NCBI GenBank assembly: GCA_945911685.1
Contig: CAMEAW010000007.1
Location: 1-55,982 of the forward strand
Length of the DNA stretch: 55,982 nucleotides
Origin: Bordetella parapertussis
Lineage (GTDB): Bacteria; Pseudomonadota; Gammaproteobacteria; Burkholderiales; Burkholderiaceae_B
Reading direction: 5' to 3'
The notes under the pieces were generated by a model. It did not search any database, had not been told where the DNA came from, and saw nothing but the letters and a program-made list of their open reading frames with translations. The number at the start of each line of letters is the position of its first letter. Position 1 is the first letter of the stretch. This document shows positions 52,414 to 55,982 of the stretch, piece by piece. A program made the translations under genes and the position numbers.

Positions 52414-53373
52414 CTATGACTTCCAACTGATATGTTCGATGACATGCAACATATCAGCTGCTGGCGCAGCCGTGAATTCGACCATCCCAGCTCCGCTGGG
52501 ATCCTCAAATTTTAATTGATGGGCGTGCAACATCTGCCTGGCGGCACCCTCAATGGCGCGTCCACCGTACAACGTGTCGCCTAATAAAGGATGCCCCAAA
52601 CTCGCCAAATGGGCACGAATCTGGTGTGTTCTTCCAGTTTCAAGCCGACACGTCACTTCTGAAATATTCGAGCCGCCGTACTCGCCCACCCTGACTAACT
52701 GATAGTGTGTGACAGCGGCTTTGGGCGCGCTCAGGCTGTCGACTGACATGCGAACTGGCACCTTAGGATCACGTCCGATTGGACGATCAATGGTGCCTTG
52801 CTCGAGCATGCGCCCGTGCGCTAAGGCCAAATACTGACGCCCCATGGTACGGGCCTGCAATTGGCGAACCAAGTGCGTCTGTGAGACCTCATTGCGGGCA
52901 ATCACCAACAGCCCAGAGGTGTCTTTATCCAGCCGATGCACAATCCCGGCACGCGCCACGTGGGTCAGCTCGGGGTAACGGTGCAATAACCCGTTCAGTA
53001 AAGTGCCCGACCAATTACCGGCGCCAGGGTGCGTCACCAGCCCAACCGGCTTATTCACGACGATCCAATCGGCCGTTTCGCCTAAAACGTCGAAATCAAC
53101 AGGTTGCGGCACAAAAGCATGATCTTCAGGGGCCGGCTGCTCGTAAACCGTGATCACGTCGTCTTCGCGCAGGGTTTGCCTCAGTTTAGCGACCTTGCCG
53201 TTGACCAGCACATGCCCCCCCTGTATCCAGGTCTGTAACCGGCTGCGAGAGTGCTGCGGCACCAGCTGCGCCAAGACCTTATCGAGCCGCTCAAGCGGCA
53301 TTTCGTCGGTGACTAGAAAAACCTGAGGTTCGTCTTCGGGTGCAATATCTTCAGAAATTGGGGTGTCGGTCAT
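52414..53373 (-). CDS. rluD: RluD, 23S rRNA pseudouridine synthase
   Basis: 319 residues. Makes pseudouridines 1911/1915/1917 (E. coli numbering) in helix 69 of 23S rRNA. N-terminal S4 RNA-binding domain ('LDKVLAQLVPQHSRSRLQTW', 'HVLVNGKVAKLRQTL') and catalytic domain with 'VVNKPVGLVTHPGAGN', the Asp-bearing 'AGIVHRLDKDTSGLLVIAR' and 'RLETGRTHQIRAHLASLGHP'. Divergent from bamD with a 50-bp gap, the usual arrangement in Burkholderiales. Confidence 0.93.
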   Translation of the reverse strand: MTDTPISEDIAPEDEPQVFLVTDEMPLERLDKVLAQLVPQHSRSRLQTWIQGGHVLVNGKVAKLRQTLREDDVITVYEQPAPEDHAFVPQPVDFDVLGETADWIVVNKPVGLVTHPGAGNWSGTLLNGLLHRYPELTHVARAGIVHRLDKDTSGLLVIARNEVSQTHLVRQLQARTMGRQYLALAHGRMLEQGTIDRPIGRDPKVPVRMSVDSLSAPKAAVTHYQLVRVGEYGGSNISEVTCRLETGRTHQIRAHLASLGHPLLGDTLYGGRAIEGAARQMLHAHQLKFEDPSGAGMVEFTAAPAADMLHVIEHISWKS

Positions 53374-53383
53374 TGGGACTCGT

Positions 53384-53413
53384 CTTATAATCAGCAGAGA
53401 ATGCTAACACCAA
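53384..53413 (-). promoter_or_regulatory. Possible rluD promoter
   Basis: Minus-strand TTGGTG (53408-53413), 18-bp spacer, TATAAG (53384-53389). The -10 matches 5 of 6; the -35 matches only 3 of 6. It falls in the 50-bp gap shared with bamD. Confidence 0.4.
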
Positions 53414-53426
53414 GGATCATTTCGTG

Positions 53427-54272
53427 ATGGGTCGCAACACTATTTCTTTATTTCAGTCGCGCACGACAAACACCTGGGCCATACGGCTGATGGTCTTATT
53501 TGCGGCCTTAATGATTGCAGGTTGTGGCACCAAAGGCCCCGAATACGACCCCACTGCCACCTGGAATGTCGAGCGTCTGTTTGAAGATGGCAAAGCAGAA
53601 ATGAACTCGGGCAACTGGCGCCTGGCCAAAGAGCGTTTTATGCAAGTCGAAACGCGCTTTCCGTTTGGCACCTACGCACAACAATCCATGTTGAACCTGG
53701 CCTACGTGCAATGGAAAGATAAAGAACCTGAGCTTGGTTTAGCCACCCTCGGTCGCTTTCAGCAGCAATACCCTAGCCACCCCGCTTCAGACTACGCGCT
53801 GTACCTGCGCGGCTTGATCAACTTTACGCCCCCCAGTGCCGTCTTTGCCAGCGTCACCCGTCAAAATCCTGGCGAACGCGACCCCAAGGCATTGCGTCAG
53901 TCGTATGCCGCCTTCAACGAACTCGTGTCGCGTTTTCCTGAAAGCCGTTATGCCACCGATGCACGCAAGCGTATCGAATGGCTGATCAACACAATGGCCG
54001 AAAACGAGATGCTCATCGCGCGCTATTACTACGAAAGATTTGCCTACGTCGCGGCAATCAATCGGGCGCAAACTGTCATCACCGAGTTTCAAGGCGTACC
54101 GTCGTCTGAGCCAGCGCTCTACATCATGATGATGTCATACGACAAGCTAAAGATGACCGATTTGCGCAACGACGCCGAACGCGTATTGCTGACCAACTTT
54201 CCAAACACTACATTGATCGCAAAGGGATTTCCGGATAAATACAGCGCCTGGAACCCATTACGGTTGTTTTGA
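53427..54272 (+). CDS. bamD: BamD (ComL), outer-membrane assembly lipoprotein
   Basis: 281 residues. BamD is the essential lipoprotein of the BAM complex that folds outer-membrane proteins. Signal peptide with lipobox 'LMIAGCG', then five TPR-like repeats starting 'WNVERLFEDGKAEMNSGNWR' and including 'TRFPFGTYAQQSMLNLAYVQ', 'QQYPSHPASDYALYLRGL' and 'RFPESRYATDARKRIEWL'. AAGGA lies upstream of adjacent GTG (53424) and ATG (53427) codons; I use ATG. Its 3' end overlaps the convergent helicase gene by 15 bp. Confidence 0.93.
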   Translation: MGRNTISLFQSRTTNTWAIRLMVLFAALMIAGCGTKGPEYDPTATWNVERLFEDGKAEMNSGNWRLAKERFMQVETRFPFGTYAQQSMLNLAYVQWKDKEPELGLATLGRFQQQYPSHPASDYALYLRGLINFTPPSAVFASVTRQNPGERDPKALRQSYAAFNELVSRFPESRYATDARKRIEWLINTMAENEMLIARYYYERFAYVAAINRAQTVITEFQGVPSSEPALYIMMMSYDKLKMTDLRNDAERVLLTNFPNTTLIAKGFPDKYSAWNPLRLF

Positions 54273-55982
54273 GTCGGCGTGGCGTGTATAAAACGCCACG
54301 GCCTCTTCAAGTGAGCGGGTGCGCGCAAACGGCGGTAGGCCACGCCACAGTTGCTTGCCGTAAGGCTTATCAACAAGCCGTGTATCACCCACCATCAACA
54401 CGCCCCAGTCGGTTTCGCTTCGAATCAGGCGACCCGCGCCCTGCTTCAGAGCAATTGCGGCTTCAGGAAGCTGATATTCTATAAAGGGATTGCCGCCGCG
54501 GCTACGGCAGGCTCGCAAACGTGCTTCAAGCACCGGGTCATCGGGCGGCGCGAACGGGAGCTTATCAATCGCGACTAAGGTCAGACGATCGCCCTGCACA
54601 TCAATGCCCTCCCAGAAACTCGCGCTGCCGACTAACACGGCATGATCCAAGGTACGAAACCTTTCGAGTAAATCGCGTCGCGTGCCATTACCTTGCCGCA
54701 TCAGCGGCCACGTGATGCCAAGACGATCATAAGCATCGCCAATCAAACCTGCCACGCGTTCAACAGCGCGCAGCGTTGTGCACAACACAAGTGCCCCACC
54801 CTGACTTGCCTGAATTAAGGGAATCAGAGTGTCAACAAAGGCAGGTAAAAACTCGGGGGATTGCGGTGGTGGTAATTGCTGCGGCACATACAACAGGGCT
54901 TGCGTCGGATAATCAAACGGCGACTCAAGTCGCAAGGTTTGTGCCTCGTCTAAGCCTAAGCGCGAAGTGAAATGTGAAAAATCACGATGCACGGATAAGG
55001 TTGCCGAGGTAAAGATCCAGGCCTGCCCGCCCTGCCTGTAGCGCGAAAACGCTTCAGCAACGGATAAAGGCGCCGCGTGCAAACGCACATGATGTAAACC
55101 GCACTCAACCCAACGCACGACCTGCTGCAGGTCTTCTATGGGTGCACGCGACTCGCGGCCTGGCTGGCCCCACTTTGCCAAGCGTTCAGCCAACTCTTGG
55201 CAGGTGCGCGCGGCGGCAGCAAGGTCTGGGTGTTTTTCTTCGACGCTGGCCAGCATTTTGCCGATTTCATCGAGCGCCAGCTGCAGGGTTGCGCGCGCAG
55301 CATCAAAGACCTCGGGTTCAGGAAACGCCTCAAAGGTCACACGCTTAGAGGGCATCTGTTCCAGCCCGGCGCAGGCTAGGCGCAACTCACGCGCGGTGTG
55401 TTCAACCCGACGCGCTTGTTCAGACCAGCTGGTAAGCTCTCGAGCATGCGCCAAGCCAGCAACCTCAATAAGCTTAGCCAGATCCAACAACTGGTGGGTT
55501 GACAGGCTGTTGCCCAAAAAACGCGTTGCCGTATCAGGCAATTGATGCGCTTCGTCAAACACCACAGTGTCAGCCGCGGGCAACAAATCAGTGATGCCCT
55601 CGTCGCGCAACATCAAATCGGCCATAAACAAAGCGTGATTAATCACCACCACGTCGGCTTCTTGCGCTTGACGGCGAGCCTTCAACACAAAGCAATCACG
55701 TACATTGGGGCAATCTTGACCCAAACAATTTTCGCGGGTTGAGGTGACGCGCTGCCAGATTTCGGCCTCTTCGGGTACAGTCGGCAAATCGGCCCGGTCA
55801 CCCGTGTTCGACTGCTGTGCAAAGGTGTGAATGTGGCGCAACTGCTGCACTTCGGCCCGCGACTTTAAGCCACGATCTTCAGTTTGAAACTTTTCAAGAT
55901 GATAGTGGCACACATAATTGCCACGTCCTTTGAGTAAGGCGATTGAAGCAGGCACGCTGAGTGCATCGCGCACCCGCGGCAA
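54258..55982 (-). CDS. dinG: DinG/YoaA-family ATP-dependent helicase, N-terminally cut by window edge
   Basis: 574 residues seen; the Walker A end lies beyond the right edge. XPD/DinG-type SF2 5'-3' DNA helicase with an iron-sulfur domain: cysteines in 'NYVCHYHLEK', 'NCLGQDCPNVRDC' fit the four-Cys cluster. Motif II is 'VVFDEAHQLPD'; motifs V and VI are 'VGSASFWEGIDVQGD' and 'QGAGRLIRSETDWG'. 'FTSATLSVH' is motif III-like. These enzymes unwind D-loops, R-loops and forked DNA in repair. YoaA cannot be ruled out without the N terminus. Confidence 0.9.
   Translation of the reverse strand: MPRVRDALSVPASIALLKGRGNYVCHYHLEKFQTEDRGLKSRAEVQQLRHIHTFAQQSNTGDRADLPTVPEEAEIWQRVTSTRENCLGQDCPNVRDCFVLKARRQAQEADVVVINHALFMADLMLRDEGITDLLPAADTVVFDEAHQLPDTATRFLGNSLSTHQLLDLAKLIEVAGLAHARELTSWSEQARRVEHTARELRLACAGLEQMPSKRVTFEAFPEPEVFDAARATLQLALDEIGKMLASVEEKHPDLAAAARTCQELAERLAKWGQPGRESRAPIEDLQQVVRWVECGLHHVRLHAAPLSVAEAFSRYRQGGQAWIFTSATLSVHRDFSHFTSRLGLDEAQTLRLESPFDYPTQALLYVPQQLPPPQSPEFLPAFVDTLIPLIQASQGGALVLCTTLRAVERVAGLIGDAYDRLGITWPLMRQGNGTRRDLLERFRTLDHAVLVGSASFWEGIDVQGDRLTLVAIDKLPFAPPDDPVLEARLRACRSRGGNPFIEYQLPEAAIALKQGAGRLIRSETDWGVLMVGDTRLVDKPYGKQLWRGLPPFARTRSLEEAVAFYTRHADSKQP

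Noticed and set aside
1..55982. Mobile elements, CRISPR arrays, tRNA or rRNA genes
   Set aside because: I found no transposase, integrase, terminal inverted repeats, regularly spaced repeats or tRNA-like cloverleaf in reading both strands.

Overview
The window looks like a chromosomal segment of a betaproteobacterium of the order Burkholderiales, probably Alcaligenaceae-like (Bordetella/Achromobacter/Pusillimonas/Orrella type). The reasons are gene order and family content: the bamD-rluD-pgeF-phaC-phaB-phaR neighbourhood, the paired cyanophycin synthetases with their DUF1854 and ABC-transporter partners, IorAB-type molybdenum hydroxylases and a soxXYZA-soxF set. Base composition is moderate. 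I saw no rRNA, tRNA, CRISPR array, phage or insertion sequence. This taxonomic reading is inference.

Left part (1-9912, almost all minus strand). A cut-off dihydroorotate-dehydrogenase-like gene follows a MarR regulator. Then comes one long apparent operon, read right to left: two tandem IorA/IorB-type molybdenum hydroxylase pairs, then soxX, soxY, soxZ, soxA and a Tat-exported FccB/SoxF flavoprotein. IorB-1 and soxX overlap by ATGA, so the hydroxylase and the Sox genes are physically coupled. There is no soxB or soxCD in the window, and SoxY lacks the usual GGCGG carrier arm. This is the least ordinary part of the window.

Middle part (10147-38384). A large cellulose island is flanked on both sides by c-di-GMP enzymes. 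The operon runs bcsD, a BcsR-BcsP-like fusion, bcsQ, bcsA (with PilZ), bcsB, bcsZ, bcsC, then wssF-, algF-, algI- and algJ-like genes for cellulose acetylation. Downstream lies a three-gene signalling operon: a membrane PAS-GGDEF-EAL protein, a sensor histidine kinase and a REC-PAS-GGDEF-EAL response regulator whose start codon appears to be CTG. Upstream lie two tandem AraC paralogues and a divergent MASE1-PAS-GGDEF-EAL protein, separated by a near-perfect dyad. A reasonable reading is environmental sensing to c-di-GMP to BcsA activation to export of acetylated cellulose.

Right part (38385-55982). An MDR-type reductase, a Gdt1-family (probable Mn2+) exporter, and a cyanophycin locus (DUF1854 protein, ABC transporter with a zinc-ribbon insert, cphA', cphA) are followed by the PHA genes phaC-phaB-phaR. 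Two carbon/nitrogen storage polymers are therefore encoded side by side. The window ends with the housekeeping genes pgeF, rluD and bamD and a DinG-family helicase cut by the window edge.
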